A stretch of 64,000 nucleotides of DNA from Turritopsis dohrnii (lineage: Eukaryota; Cnidaria; Hydrozoa; Anthoathecata; Oceaniidae): positions 1-64,000 of the forward strand of contig BQMF02000201.1 of the NCBI GenBank assembly GCA_027922465.2, read 5' to 3'. The position numbers were made by a program, and so were the translations under genes. The notes beneath the pieces are model-generated. The model searched no databases, was not told the origin of the DNA, and saw only the letters and a list, made by a program, of their open reading frames with translations. Below are positions 14,641 to 25,100 of this stretch, in pieces (the stretch's first letter is position 1; each line of letters begins with the position of its first letter).

Positions 14641-15644
14641 CCGGTATTTCTCCTTTTTCCATGTTTTTACGGATCTTGAGCAAGAATATGGCCGCTGCAA
14701 ATTCTGTGTTTCGTTTTGTTTTGAATCTGAACTTGAAAGTGATTTGTTTACAAAGACATTTCTCAAAGATTTATGAACACGCTGGTAGATGTTTTGCTAA
14801 TGTTAGTTTGTCAATGTTCTTTAAGCAATTGATGATTGGGAACGTGTTTCTCCTTTGATTAAATTGGATGTGCTTGATGATTAATAATTTTCAAGAATTG
14901 TTTCGTGATGGTAACGATTTCAATTTTAGCAAGATTTATAGCTAAATCGACAAGGACAATGTTATAATTAGTGTTCCATTAGCATATTGCATAAGTTTGA
15001 TGTGATTTCGAAATGCAGGTCTTAGATGTATGGCTGTTTCGGCGAAACGAGAATGTTTTCGGAAGATAATATCTTTTTAACGTCTTTCATTTAGTTTAAC
15101 TTCGTCGGAATCGTTGCTAAATTTGATGTTCAATATAAACTCGTTCATATTGTTTTCGAATTCAACAATACATATGTAAAGAGATAAATATACATATATA
15201 CTATATACTTATAAAAGGATGAAAAGGAGAAAACTATTTTTCTACTTTACCTACTTTAACTTTCTTCCTTCACAGATTCATTAGCTAACTCAGTAATATT
15301 GCTCCTGATTGTCGAGCACTTTTAGAGAAGAGATAATAATCTACATGCTATACACTATACACATATAGTGTGCTTTTTCATAAGGATCCTTAATTTGGGT
15401 CATGGTGTTTCTAGTTATTTAAGAGGGTATCAGCCTGTAAATGAATTCCTTTATTTTTCTTTCCGACAATTTATTATTTTGACACTTTCGGATTGTTTGT
15501 TTTTGAAAATACGATAATTTTAAGTATGATAATATTTACATGCTTTATTTTGTATTAACTCTATAGAAAAGCTACTGTTACAGCAAAACATTTTATGAAC
15601 AAGAGGACGTAAGAAAAGTGAAGAAAAGCAAATAAAAAGACACA
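14641..15644. other. Non-coding upstream region of the class A GPCR
   Basis: AT-rich sequence without a convincing frame. It should hold the 5' untranslated region and promoter of the gene at 15645, but no single site can be named with confidence. Confidence 0.35.
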
Positions 15645-16517
15645 ATGGACAGACTAGACGAATCCGAAATCTTTCATTTAGGACAAATCCAAATCTGTCT
15701 TACTTTGGTATTTCTTTTAACATCAATCGCAATGGATTTTTGTATTGGTTCTTTGATATGTTTCAAACGCAGACTGCACACATGTAGAATGTATGGAATT
15801 GGATATCTATGTGCGGTAGATATTGTCATGAATATTATTGGAATATTATTGGCATTCTGTTTTTCTCGCACAATAGAATATTATCGAAATGTTAGAGCTT
15901 GTCTTCATACTTTGATTACAACTTCTATCTTCACAACACTGGTCCTCATTATTGAAAGATGTATCAGCATTGAATATCCATTGAAGTATTGGTTGATTGT
16001 AACGAAAAGAAGATTCCAGTTTAGTTTTGTTTTTCCATGGTTACCTGCTATTCTCATGCTGATTGTACATTACTTAGGAAACAGTGTCGATGAGCGCACA
16101 TATGCAATATCAGTTGGTTCATTGTGGATGGTGTACTCCGTCCTTTATTCAATTACAGTCATCTATATTGGAAGGCGTATACAAATGGTTAAAGAAAGAC
16201 ATAAAAAAGAAATCGAATCGCAAAATCGAGCTTTTGGTTGCAAAAAAGAACAAATGGACCTAAGAACAAAATGTATAAAGACGGTTAAAGGAATGCTGCA
16301 ATTGGGTTACTTGACAATGGCGATTGTCACAACAATGTGTTTAAGTCTTTTCGTTTTCTCATTAACTCACAATAAAAATGCACTGATAGCTATCGGAATT
16401 TTTTTTAATATTTATGTTATTTGCAACCCATTTTTATTATTCGCTACACAGCCAGAACTTGTAGAAGAATTAAGGAGAACATTACGCCGACATTGGAATA
16501 TAATTAATGTACTTTAG
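15645..16517 (+). CDS. Class A (rhodopsin-like) G-protein-coupled receptor, 290 aa
   Basis: Seven hydrophobic segments lie at about residues 14-38, 50-72, 85-107, 123-145, 153-176, 213-240 and 245-268. TM3 ends ERCISIEYPLKY, a DRY-type motif with E-R-C. TM7 has NPFLLF in place of NPxxY. The third intracellular loop is long and basic (about 178-212). The extracellular N-terminus is short, as in orphan amine- or peptide-type receptors of cnidarians. The coding region is one exon, normal for many such expanded receptor families. Ligand unknown. A candidate polyadenylation signal follows at 17114. Confidence 0.88.
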   Translation: MDRLDESEIFHLGQIQICLTLVFLLTSIAMDFCIGSLICFKRRLHTCRMYGIGYLCAVDIVMNIIGILLAFCFSRTIEYYRNVRACLHTLITTSIFTTLVLIIERCISIEYPLKYWLIVTKRRFQFSFVFPWLPAILMLIVHYLGNSVDERTYAISVGSLWMVYSVLYSITVIYIGRRIQMVKERHKKEIESQNRAFGCKKEQMDLRTKCIKTVKGMLQLGYLTMAIVTTMCLSLFVFSLTHNKNALIAIGIFFNIYVICNPFLLFATQPELVEELRRTLRRHWNIINVL

Positions 16518-17299
16518 ACTGTTGCTAACTCACTATGATTTGTTACGTAATCTGATGACAAACTGGGCCAATCGTTTTCATTTAGTAACGCTTCATGCTG
16601 CTCCCAATCTGTTTTTTTTATTGGATAGCACAAAAACTCAGCCAAATTGTAAAGGCAATTGCTACTTCGAGATGGTTGATACTAGGTTATGTAGAATATT
16701 TGTACAAGTGAAGAGAGATGGGGTAAAGGTTTGTGTATTTATCAAAATGTATGTCGTGTGCTGAAGCGGGAGCCACGTGTAGGGAAGCCGAATATTTTGG
16801 GGTCGCTGACATGAGGGATGGAGTAAAATGTTTTAAAATTGTAGCGAACTGAGTCTTGATGTTTTTTATTGTAGTGATAATATTTTTTTTTAGCTGTTAT
16901 GAGTATGGTATATACAGTACTAAAAATATTTAAGAAGGATTTTTTTAGCTTGGTGTGGGAATGTACAACACAGCTGTGCTTACCTAGTATCCATTTATTC
17001 TCTGTGAAACGCGACTTTTACCTTATGATGTTTGTTAAGAGCTGTCGAATCTTCATTTTTATATATTTAGCTAAAGGGTATTTCCTCTGTGATCGAAACC
17101 TTTTGAGAACTGAAATAAAGAAAAATAAAAAATGAGTTTGGTGGCTTACAAATTGCGACGAAATGGATTACAAAATGCGACAAGAATTAGAAATTGCCAA
17201 GGGATTATAAAGTAAGACATGGCAATAACAATAGGAACTAAATAAATATATTTCGTTTGTTTTTACATCTTTATTGACTTTAGGACACGGTGATGAAGT
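16518..17299 (+). other. Downstream region of the GPCR with candidate poly(A) signal
   Basis: AATAAA at 17114-17119, followed by AAAATAAAAAATG, is a plausible transcript end, about 600 nt after the stop codon. Frames at 16507-16764 and 16899-17135 have no recognisable features and are not called. Confidence 0.4.
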
Positions 17300-17610
17300 A
17301 AAGTATTTAAAATACCCGTGGTTTCTCTTCCTTCAACTCCTTCTACCTCTACTCCAAGTTAGGAGTGATTTTATGCAACGTTTACATGATATCGTTGAAA
17401 AATTCGCAATTACGGCCAAATTAGGACTTTCTGTTCACCAAATTTCATAAGAATTTGCACTAAGCACAACTTGAAGGTGCTTATTCCGAATATGACAATT
17501 ATTTTGTTTAGGTTTCACTAAAATTAGGCAATTTAGACCAAATTTGGATCAAATTTCGAAACTTTTCCGATTTTCATAAAAATTTGCACGAAGAACAATT
17601 GGAAGATGCT
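17300..17610 (-). repeat. Copy of the 128-bp-unit repeat family, inverted
   Basis: It carries the reverse complement of the ACTCCACCACGGG/GGAGGA end and of one to two AAATTTGGTCCAAATTTGGC-type units that are tandemly repeated at 27780-28500 and 36530-37060. Confidence 0.55.
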
Positions 17611-18845
17611 GATGTTATTATTGTTATTGTTATTGCCAACTTATTTATAGTTGGTCACTAAAAAGCTAAAACTAAACTGTTAAACTAAACAAAAACCAAC
17701 TTAAACGTTACAGTGTTTAAGAATTAAAGTAAACAAGAGGCCCCTGGGGCCTGAAGGTCAGCGCTCTCGAAAAACCTGAAAAATAATGGACTGCAAAGCG
17801 AAATCAAAATACATTTTTACTCCGGGAAGGTCGAAATAGGAATTTCTGAGATTACCTAGAGTGACAATGGTTAAAGGAATAAACCATTTTGGTTAAAAAC
17901 AATCTAAAACAGATATTGAATTCATAAAGCAATATCATTGCAAATTTAATTCAATACAATACATCAGAGACATTAAATATACAAAAAATTTATTCAAATG
18001 CCTCACATTTACCTGTACACAAATAAAACAAATTTTAAGCAGATAAGACTTTCATGTATATTTATCTACAAGAAGTCATATCCAATTGAATTGGATTGAA
18101 TGGAACGCAAATCTGATTTCGAGTAAATAAAATATATATTATAAATATGATCAAATTCAAAAAGAAGTTACTAACTCTATATTTCACAAAATTCAGAGGA
18201 AGGTGTGGTTCTCACTATCACCAAGTTCAAAAGCAAACTTCTCTCCCACATAATTTATAAAAAGGAATTGCTACAGATTGAAAATAAGTGACAATGTTAT
18301 GGTTGTATGTTTGGCACAGTGCACTAACTTATATATTTTCGCCTTTCTTCAGATTGAAAATAAGAAAACGTAAGCAAATGCGGATTATTTGATTAAGGAA
18401 ATTATGAAAGAAACTCACGGTCATGCAGACACAGAGTATTGACAATACAAAAGTGACAATCTTACAAATAAGCCAGTTCGGAAATTACAATTAGTTCTAA
18501 CAGCGTTCAATAAGTTTTACAGTAATAATTATCCAACTTCTGATAACTCATAAGCCCAATAAACCTGTAGCTACGTCTCTGACTCTGCTAACTCAGAGTC
18601 CGATATAACAACATCGCCAACAATTTTCTTAACATAATGTGAAAGGTGACATTGAAGTGTTAATTGATGAATTTAATATTAAATTTCTATAGAAAAGTTT
18701 TAAAATTTTCGCCACCTTGGTTGATCAACATTGCTTTATATTTTGTGTAGCAAACCAATATCTTTATAAAATATTTACCCTTTGTGTATAATGGAACTTA
18801 CAAAAAGTTTCTTTCACATGTACAATGTATTTATATTCGTTCATT
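17611..18845. other. Non-coding, with a dispersed GGCCTGAAGGTCAGC repeat
   Basis: AAGAGGCCCCTGGGGCCTGA at about 17738 starts a repeat that recurs at 27395, 28675 and 39810, followed each time by a diverged CAGC...GGACTG(C/T)AAAGC stretch. Nothing coding is seen up to the foldback element. Confidence 0.45.
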
Positions 18846-19896
18846 ATAAAACATGAACCGACCAGAACCCAGCAGGAACCTACCAAGAACCGACCAGAAC
18901 CCAGGAGAGACATAACAATACGTACCCTGCAAACGGGACCCAGGAGCATAAAATCAAAGGTGGGACCCGCGACCCGTGACCCTAAAATCAAGGGTGGAAC
19001 CGGGGATCTTAACATCAAAGGTGGGACCCAGGACTCTCAAATCAAAAGTCAGACCCGGGATCCAGATGCTGAAAGTGTGCACAAAAATTCTTTAAACAAA
19101 CAATTCTCTTGAAAAGATATATACCAATTAATTAACACACAGTAATTAACAGTAATTAACAGTAATTAACAGTAATTAACACACAGTAGTTGTGTCGTTT
19201 TGCGTAATAATAATATATTGCAATGTAGTTTTTCAGCTTTGCAAAGTGGATTTATTTGAAAGTGCAGTAATTTCCTAGTAATTTCCTGGTGCAGAGTAAA
19301 CAAGTGATATTGTGAAGTATTAAAATTTATTTGTGCACTACTTACTTAAACAATCGTGCGGGTGATTTTTTGTAACGTGGTAAAAGGCCTATCGAAAAAG
19401 TGGGATCCAGGAATCGGGACTCCAAACCCTACATACAACAGGTGGGATCCAAGACCAGGGAGTCTATAGGTGATAGGTGGGATTCAGATCCTTTCCCTTA
19501 TACAATTGTAGCTCGGAGAACTGTGAATTCTTTCTTGTTAACTTCAAAACCGGAGCCACGTGTGATAATGTAAATGTTAATCAATATATACTTCTTTTAA
19601 CAAAAAGTGTCAAATCATTTTCTCATTAAAAATAAAAGGCTGTGTGTTATTATATATTTTTTCAAAAGAATTGTTTGTTTAGAGAATTTTTGTGCACACT
19701 TTCGGCACCCAGATCCTGGGTCTGACTTTTGAATTGATGTTAGGATCCTGGGTTTTGGGTCCTACCTTTGATTTTTAGGGTCTCAGGTCCCGTTTGCAGG
19801 GTCTGTATTGATGGGTCTCTGCTCTGGGTTCTGGTCGGTTCTTGCTTGGTGGGTTCCTGCTGGGTTCTGGTCGATTCTGATCGGTTCATGTTTTAT
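18846..19896. mobile_element. Foldback element with about 250-bp inverted arms
   Basis: Left arm 18846-19110 begins ATAAAACATGAACCGACCAG. The right arm, about 19660-19896, ends with the inverted form (CGGTTCATGTTTTAT). Both arms are built from degenerate GGGACCC/AACCCAG words and share a GTGTGCACAAAAATTCT block near the inner edge. A middle of about 550 bp has no open frame of note. The 95-aa and 84-aa frames over the left arm are products of the repeat words. Confidence 0.75.
19141..19180. repeat. 10-bp tandem repeat, four units
   Basis: AGTAATTAAC is repeated exactly four times inside the middle of the foldback element. Confidence 0.9.
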
Positions 19897-20929
19897 CAAG
19901 TACGATTTATATTTACTAGGAATGGTTTTGTAATTATTCAAAGTTTCGGCGGTATGTTGATCAATAATTACACAAACACAAAAAAATCAAATTCCTATGT
20001 TGGTAAAATGGGTTTATTTTATTCTACCGCATTGAAATATTGGTTAATTTCTTTCCCCTGAAAGAGTCACCAATTGTATCTCTCAGTAAACCCTTGCTTT
20101 GATGATGGACAGGAAAAGGAGAAATAAACATGAAAATGATTTTTTTATCAGTGAGTGTAGCAGCACCCAGTCACATACAAAATACTTCAGCCATGGCATC
20201 ATCAATGGGGAAAATGTGTTAAAAATTTTCTTACTTCTTGAGTGTGTTTTTGGAGATTGCAGTCATATCCGCTTTGTTTGGGCTGTGTGGGATCAAAGCA
20301 TACCAATATGTATAAATGTAATGGAGATGTATCGACAGCAGCAAAAAGAATCATTTTGCATAAACAATTCTCTTCTAACCATAGAAATTTCTATTGCTAT
20401 TTTTATGTTCTAACTGACTAGTAAAATAATATTTGACTCTACACTGAATAGGTAGCATCATAGCGAAGTTTTGAGAAACTCCACGCAGTGATTTCATGAT
20501 TTGCTGTTTTCATGGCCACACTCACAATAAGAAAACGTTTTAAAATATCTTCTTTTAACCTATTCATGCAACAACCATAGTTGGAAAATAGCCTCTGATT
20601 CAGCCTACACAGACTTCAGCCTACAATCGAGGACACAAAATCGTGGAATTACGGACGGACGGACGGACGTACAAACGCTAATGAAAGATAAGCTGCTATC
20701 GCGCTGACCAATAAAGTAGATAAAACACGTATTGAAATTTAGAATTGGCAACAGACATAACGAATTTACCGGTCATTTTGTCAGATTTGAACAAAATTGG
20801 GCAGTTCGGTAATGTTTTATTGTTGAACAGTCTTGTAACGAAGCGGCTTCTTGTTTTTATAACTACTATGGTCGTTGACAAAAAAGTTTGATAAAGGAAT
20901 TGCACTTTGCTTTTTAGGGGCTTGACTAA
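19897..20929. other. Non-coding, includes a GACG-tailed repeat
   Basis: Around 20580-20705 lies a repeat with (GACG)n followed by a TAATGAAAGAT(A/C)AGCTGCT and GCGCTGACCAA end. Relatives are at 33930-34085, 43180-43265 and, inverted, 24620-24710. The 104-aa frame at 20099-20413 has no protein features. Confidence 0.45.
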
Positions 20930-21190
20930 CATTTTCCCCGACCAAGTTTTCCCCCGATTTTTCTGCACCTGACTAAAAACTGTTTTTCCCCCGATAAGGT
21001 ATACAATAACTCAGACGTTATTGTAATATCTTGATTATTTTCTTCTCATATAGAAAATAATTAGTCAGAGAAAAGTGACTATTTTCAAAAATTGGTCGGG
21101 GAAAAGTGACTAAAACTTTTCCCGACTAAAATTGTCCCCAACTAAATATTTTTACCGACTTTTTATTCCCTGATAAGGTATACAAAATAA
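20930..21190. repeat. Dispersed repeat with GGTCGGGGAAAAGTGACTAA
   Basis: It shares a block of roughly 200 bp with 56415-56640: TTTTCCCCG(A/G)CCAA words, a TTATTTTCTTCT stretch, GGTCGGGGAAAAGTGACTAA and a terminal CCTG(AT)AAGGTAT. Alternating sense and inverted words suggest a small foldback/MITE. Confidence 0.55.
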
Positions 21191-21690
21191 CTTTTCCAAA
21201 TCATACCAATCTTGCGAAAAAATTCAATCTTGAAGAAAAAAATAAAAATGGATCAATATGTTAATAGACGAGCATTTGTAACATTATCCTTGTCGATATA
21301 ATAAATCGTGCTTAGTCAGCAATTGGTACCTCCAAGAAACAATTCTTGAGATACATCAATTGTATCATCAAGCACATCAAAATAAATCATAGGAGAGACA
21401 AACTTCAAAGCACTTTATATAATTCAAAGCAAATTCAAATTCACTGCAGCGATTTCACGAATTCAAATGTAATGTAAAGTGAATAAAATTTTTCTATAAT
21501 AAAGAAAAATGGAAGTCATTGCTTTTATTATAGAATAAAAGGGAACCAATCAAGATACGAATGATTCAGGGGAAGTTTATAGTCGAATAATTCAAGAACA
21601 AGGTGTGAACAAGGTCACAGTGGATGTATCTGAAGGTAGTACAGGGAACCTGCGTCTCATAAAATTTATATTCACAAATCTGCCCTACCT
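21191..21690. other. Non-coding, nothing recognised
   Basis: AT-rich sequence without frames, tandem repeats or terminal inverted repeats that I can see. Confidence 0.4.
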
Positions 21691-22012
21691 TTTGCGTCAG
21701 GACGTGTAACAATTACACATCAACTCTCAACAATAATAAAACATTCTCAAAATACAACAATGCCGAAGTGCCCAATTTTGGTCAAACCTGACAAAATAAG
21801 CGTCCAATACGAAATCTTCCTATTATGCAAAAAGGATTTTTTATGAAATTAGTGAACTTTGAAAATTTGGCCGAAATTGCGATTTGGCAACGATTTCATG
21901 CAAAAATTGCGCTAAATCGCTCATAACTTGGTGTAGTAGTAAGAGGAGGAGGAAGATGAGAAAATTTGGTAATTTTAAAGACTTTACTCCACCATGAGTG
22001 CCCTAATAAATA
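21691..22012 (+). repeat. Degenerate copy of the 128-bp-unit repeat family
   Basis: It contains AATACAACAATGCCGAA, one CCCAATTTTGGTCAAACCTG unit, the GGCAACGATTTCATGCA element, a GGAGGAGG run and the ACTCCACCATGAGTG end, in the same order as 27700-28660 and 36490-37205. Confidence 0.6.
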
Positions 22013-22084
22013 AAACGAAACAGTAAAATACAATGGTGCGCTTAAAATAGTGAAAGCAAATGCGATTATTAACAAGGATATTCG

Positions 22085-22215
22085 CATTATGCAAACGCGA
22101 AGTTATCAAATTTCTTGAAAAATTGCTGCAAAAGAGTGTATTTCTATGAAAGCATATACACAATTTTGATAAAACTGGTCTTTGTTGCAATGACTTTTTT
22201 TGGCGATTTTATGCA
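22085..22215. mobile_element. Short palindromic MITE-like repeat
   Basis: This diverged member of a family of roughly 120 bp is built around TTGAAAAAT(C)(A)CTGC and its inverse. Other members are at 23470-23590, 59101-59215 and 61206-61340. Confidence 0.4.
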
Positions 22216-22264
22216 GGGGGAGGGGAGTACGAAATTGTTCTATAGATTTGATATTGTAATTATT

Positions 22265-23098
22265 TTAGAAGGTACATTTGCCTCTCTCAATCACAGTGCC
22301 TTCGCATATATATTCCCCAAAATTGATGCTCTTTACAAAAGCGTTCTTTTTACGATATAACTGACGATCTATTCTTGCCATAAATTCAAACTTAAATTGT
22401 TTGTCCGCTTTCCTTTGCTTGCCATTGTGACGCCAATTCTCAATTTCGAATTTCTTGCGATGCGTCTTTCGATTACTGTCAATATGACCACTTGGTGTGT
22501 CGAATACCATAAGTGGCACGGGAAATGCTATGTCCACTTTCCACTTGTTGATATTTTCCAGGATCGGAAGTAGAGCCACTGCCCGGTACGCATCTGGTGC
22601 ACTATTATCCAACATGCAAATATGACATTTTGGATTTTCCGGTTTTTTGAGGGGAATGGGACACTGAAATAATCCGAATGCAATGGACGTTATTCCGATT
22701 TTGCCTGTCAATGCTCTGTCATATTTGAAGAAGATTTCTAAGCGATACTTCTCACCGCCATCTTTTTGTTCCAGTTTTCTTCGATAAACATCTTTAATGA
22801 AAATTGTATAACTTTTTCTATCGCTGCTAGTCAGTCGCTTTCCACGATCTCCTTCAGCTATGTCAAGGTTTTGTAAGGCTTGACTGAATGTGATGTTAAC
22901 ATCGCCGTATTCAAATATCGGTGGTAAAGGTGTCATGTCTTGCATGACAGGTAACACAAGATAGCCTTTCCTTCCATCATCCTGTGTTTGTCTGACATCA
23001 AAATACGCGTTGCAAGGATATGTTTTATGGTTCCCAAACGGCCATGGAATACATGAGCTAATCAACCCAAATATCACAAATTGAATAAATAAAAACAT
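22265..23098 (-). CDS. Orphan secreted protein, 277 aa
   Basis: A clear signal peptide (MFLFIQFVIFGLISSCIPW, cleavage near residue 16-20) precedes a mature region of about 255 aa with no membrane segment. It has eight cysteines outside the signal core, including PKCHICML in the middle and a pair near the end (YICEG and GKCTF), so disulfides are likely. The second half is basic, with SNRKTHRKKFEIENW and RKADKQFKFEF. No family is recognised. The coding region is one exon, with a TATA-like box about 73 bp upstream of the ATG. The long open frame with a credible leader and promoter in an otherwise stop-rich region supports a real gene. Confidence 0.7.
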   Translation of the reverse strand: MFLFIQFVIFGLISSCIPWPFGNHKTYPCNAYFDVRQTQDDGRKGYLVLPVMQDMTPLPPIFEYGDVNITFSQALQNLDIAEGDRGKRLTSSDRKSYTIFIKDVYRRKLEQKDGGEKYRLEIFFKYDRALTGKIGITSIAFGLFQCPIPLKKPENPKCHICMLDNSAPDAYRAVALLPILENINKWKVDIAFPVPLMVFDTPSGHIDSNRKTHRKKFEIENWRHNGKQRKADKQFKFEFMARIDRQLYRKKNAFVKSINFGEYICEGTVIERGKCTF

Positions 23099-23170
23099 AT
23101 TTAACGACGCTCTTACGACTTGAATTCAATTTAACATATAAAACTATGTGAGTGAATCTTTGTGTTTCTT

Positions 23171-23178
23171 ATTTTATA
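23171..23178 (-). promoter_or_regulatory. TATA-like box of the secreted-protein gene
   Basis: TATAAAAT on the minus strand, 73 bp before the start codon at 23098, is a usual distance for a short 5' untranslated region. Confidence 0.45.
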
Positions 23179-23469
23179 CCCCGTTTACACCAATGTCAAA
23201 ACATGTTCCAAGTGGAGTTTGAATTTCAGAACAACTGTTCACCTAAAATAAAAATGCATTTAAATTTAACGTGATTTGCTGGTGTGAATGCAGTATTAAT
23301 TTTTGTTGAGCTTCCATTTTATTTGCTTTGATATCTATTAATATTAGCATTTACTAAAAAGATGTATAACCTCATCGAGAAATATTGAAATGTGTTTAAA
23401 TCTGGTGAATAGATGCATGCAATACCAGCTTTATTCATTACAAGCATTACAATATGCTTTTTTGTTTGA

Positions 23470-23590
23470 ATACCCCCCACTGGGCAAATTAGTTGAAAAA
23501 ATCACTGCGAAAGAGCGCGTTTCTACAGAGATAATACACACTACTTCTATAAAAATAATCTTCATCGCAGTGATTTTTTGAGCCGCTCAT
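23470..23590. mobile_element. Short palindromic MITE-like repeat
   Basis: CCCCACTGGGCAAAT start, then GAAAAAATCACTGCGA and, about 70 bp on, its inverse TCGCAGTGATTTTTT. Same family as 59101-59215 and 61206-61340. Confidence 0.55.
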
Positions 23591-23770
23591 TGATCTACTT
23601 AGTACACTGCTGTCATAATTGATCTTAATCATTATTGAAGGAGCTTTGATAAAGGAGGGTATTTATTTATTACCAAAGTTGCACAATCGCTGTAAAAATG
23701 AATTACATAAACGAGGTTCGATGTATTAGGTAGCTTATAAAACAGTGTTTAAAACCGAAATTCGGGAAGA

Positions 23771-24470
23771 GCGTTTAATGCCCAGCCGGCACAAAACGTT
23801 TTTAAAACCTCTTTTTTTTAGTGTCTTTATGGTTTTGCAAAAAACTGCTTTTTCAAGTGGTGTCAAAAACGCATTTAAAACTGATTTTCAAAGCCGTGTT
23901 TATAAAAACAATCGGTTTTATTTTTGTATCGATAACACTGCAATGTCTTCAGGTTTTCTCTGGGAGTTTTAAAGAGGTTTTTTATAGGTTTTCTTAAAGA
24001 GGTATTAGTGAGCTTAAGCAACTACAACGGCAACGTGGACCACGACGTGAGCAAAACAACCAAAATAATAAAAGTACTTGTGAATAGTATTTTGAAGAAC
24101 TTCCTTTTATTGGAGAACTCATTCCATTGATAAACTTATAACGACTAGAAAGTTATCGAGCTTCTATAAAACCTACATAAGAGAAAAATGCTTTCTCTAT
24201 AATCACGTCTCCGTTGTCAGTACGACTTCAAATCATGACTTGTCACGTTGTGCATAGAACGTGCAAATATGTAAATGATATAATTATCTTATAAAATTTT
24301 CCCAATGGTCTCATAAGTAGTAGACTTCCTTTCAAAACAAATTCCACATAGAAAACAAAGCTTTTGTTTTAAACACGTCGCCGTCTTCGTTGCCGTTGCG
24401 ATTGCTTAAGCTCCCTATTTTAAAGACCTCTTTAACACTAAAAGAAAACCGTTTGCTTTAAGGGGGTTAA
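23771..24470. mobile_element. Repeat with CCCAGCCGGCA terminus and TTTTAAA-AGG words
   Basis: It opens GCCCAGCCGGCACAAAACG and is rich in TTTTAAA(A)CC/AGAGGTTTT words. A similar block ending TGCCGGCTGGG (inverted) lies at 37207-37330, and 61331 has the same terminal motif. No clear far end is found. The 75-aa frame inside is not called. Confidence 0.4.
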
Positions 24471-24609
24471 CAAAAATACTTAACGCATTATAGTCAACAC
24501 TATGATTAGTTTTTTTGTTAAAATATGTATTGGAATATCTATGTCATTGTTATTTCTATGTAAAATTTTTAATTATAAATAGAAGATTGCATTATTGTTT
24601 TTTGTTTTT

Positions 24610-25100
24610 TTTGTTATCATTTTTGGTCAGCACCGCAAGGTAGCTGATCTTTCATTTCTCCGTGTCTGTCAGTCAGTCAGTCCGTCCGTGTGTGTGTAAT
24701 GTTGCAGTTCTATACGCCCCACTTATACGCCCTAATTTTAAATTTTTTCAGTTCAAAATCAGAAAGTTTAAAGCACAACGTTGATTTTTGGAAAATATAT
24801 CACTTGTGCGTGACGAATAAATGTATTACAATACAAAAAGAGTTCTTTTCATTCGAATGAATAAGTAAATTATTTGTTTGAATGCGTCCTCCCTCCACCC
24901 TTTTATTTTAACGTAGTGCATTTTGGGAGCGAAACGCTGATCAAACTTATCAAGAAGAACCAAAATGTATACATTATGGTTCCTCTAACAGTAGAATTAG
25001 TTTAACAGATGCAAATATATATCAACAGTATAAACTTATATTGAAGTGTATTGAATCAAAACAATAGTTACCACGTATCCTAATTATTGGATGGGATAAC
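24610..25100 (-). repeat. Dispersed repeat, inverted relative to 42780-43265
   Basis: About 480 bp matches the reverse complement of 42780-43265, including GATCAGCTACC(TT)GCGG, the AAAGCACAACG(T/C)TGATTTTTGG block, ACGTAGTGCATT(T/C)TGG and ACTTGAAGTG-type tracts. Its end carries (GTCA)n/(GTCC)n runs. Confidence 0.7.

Noticed and set aside
18825..19112. 95-aa Lys/Gly/Pro-rich frame
   Set aside because: It is encoded by the degenerate GGGACC words of the foldback arm.
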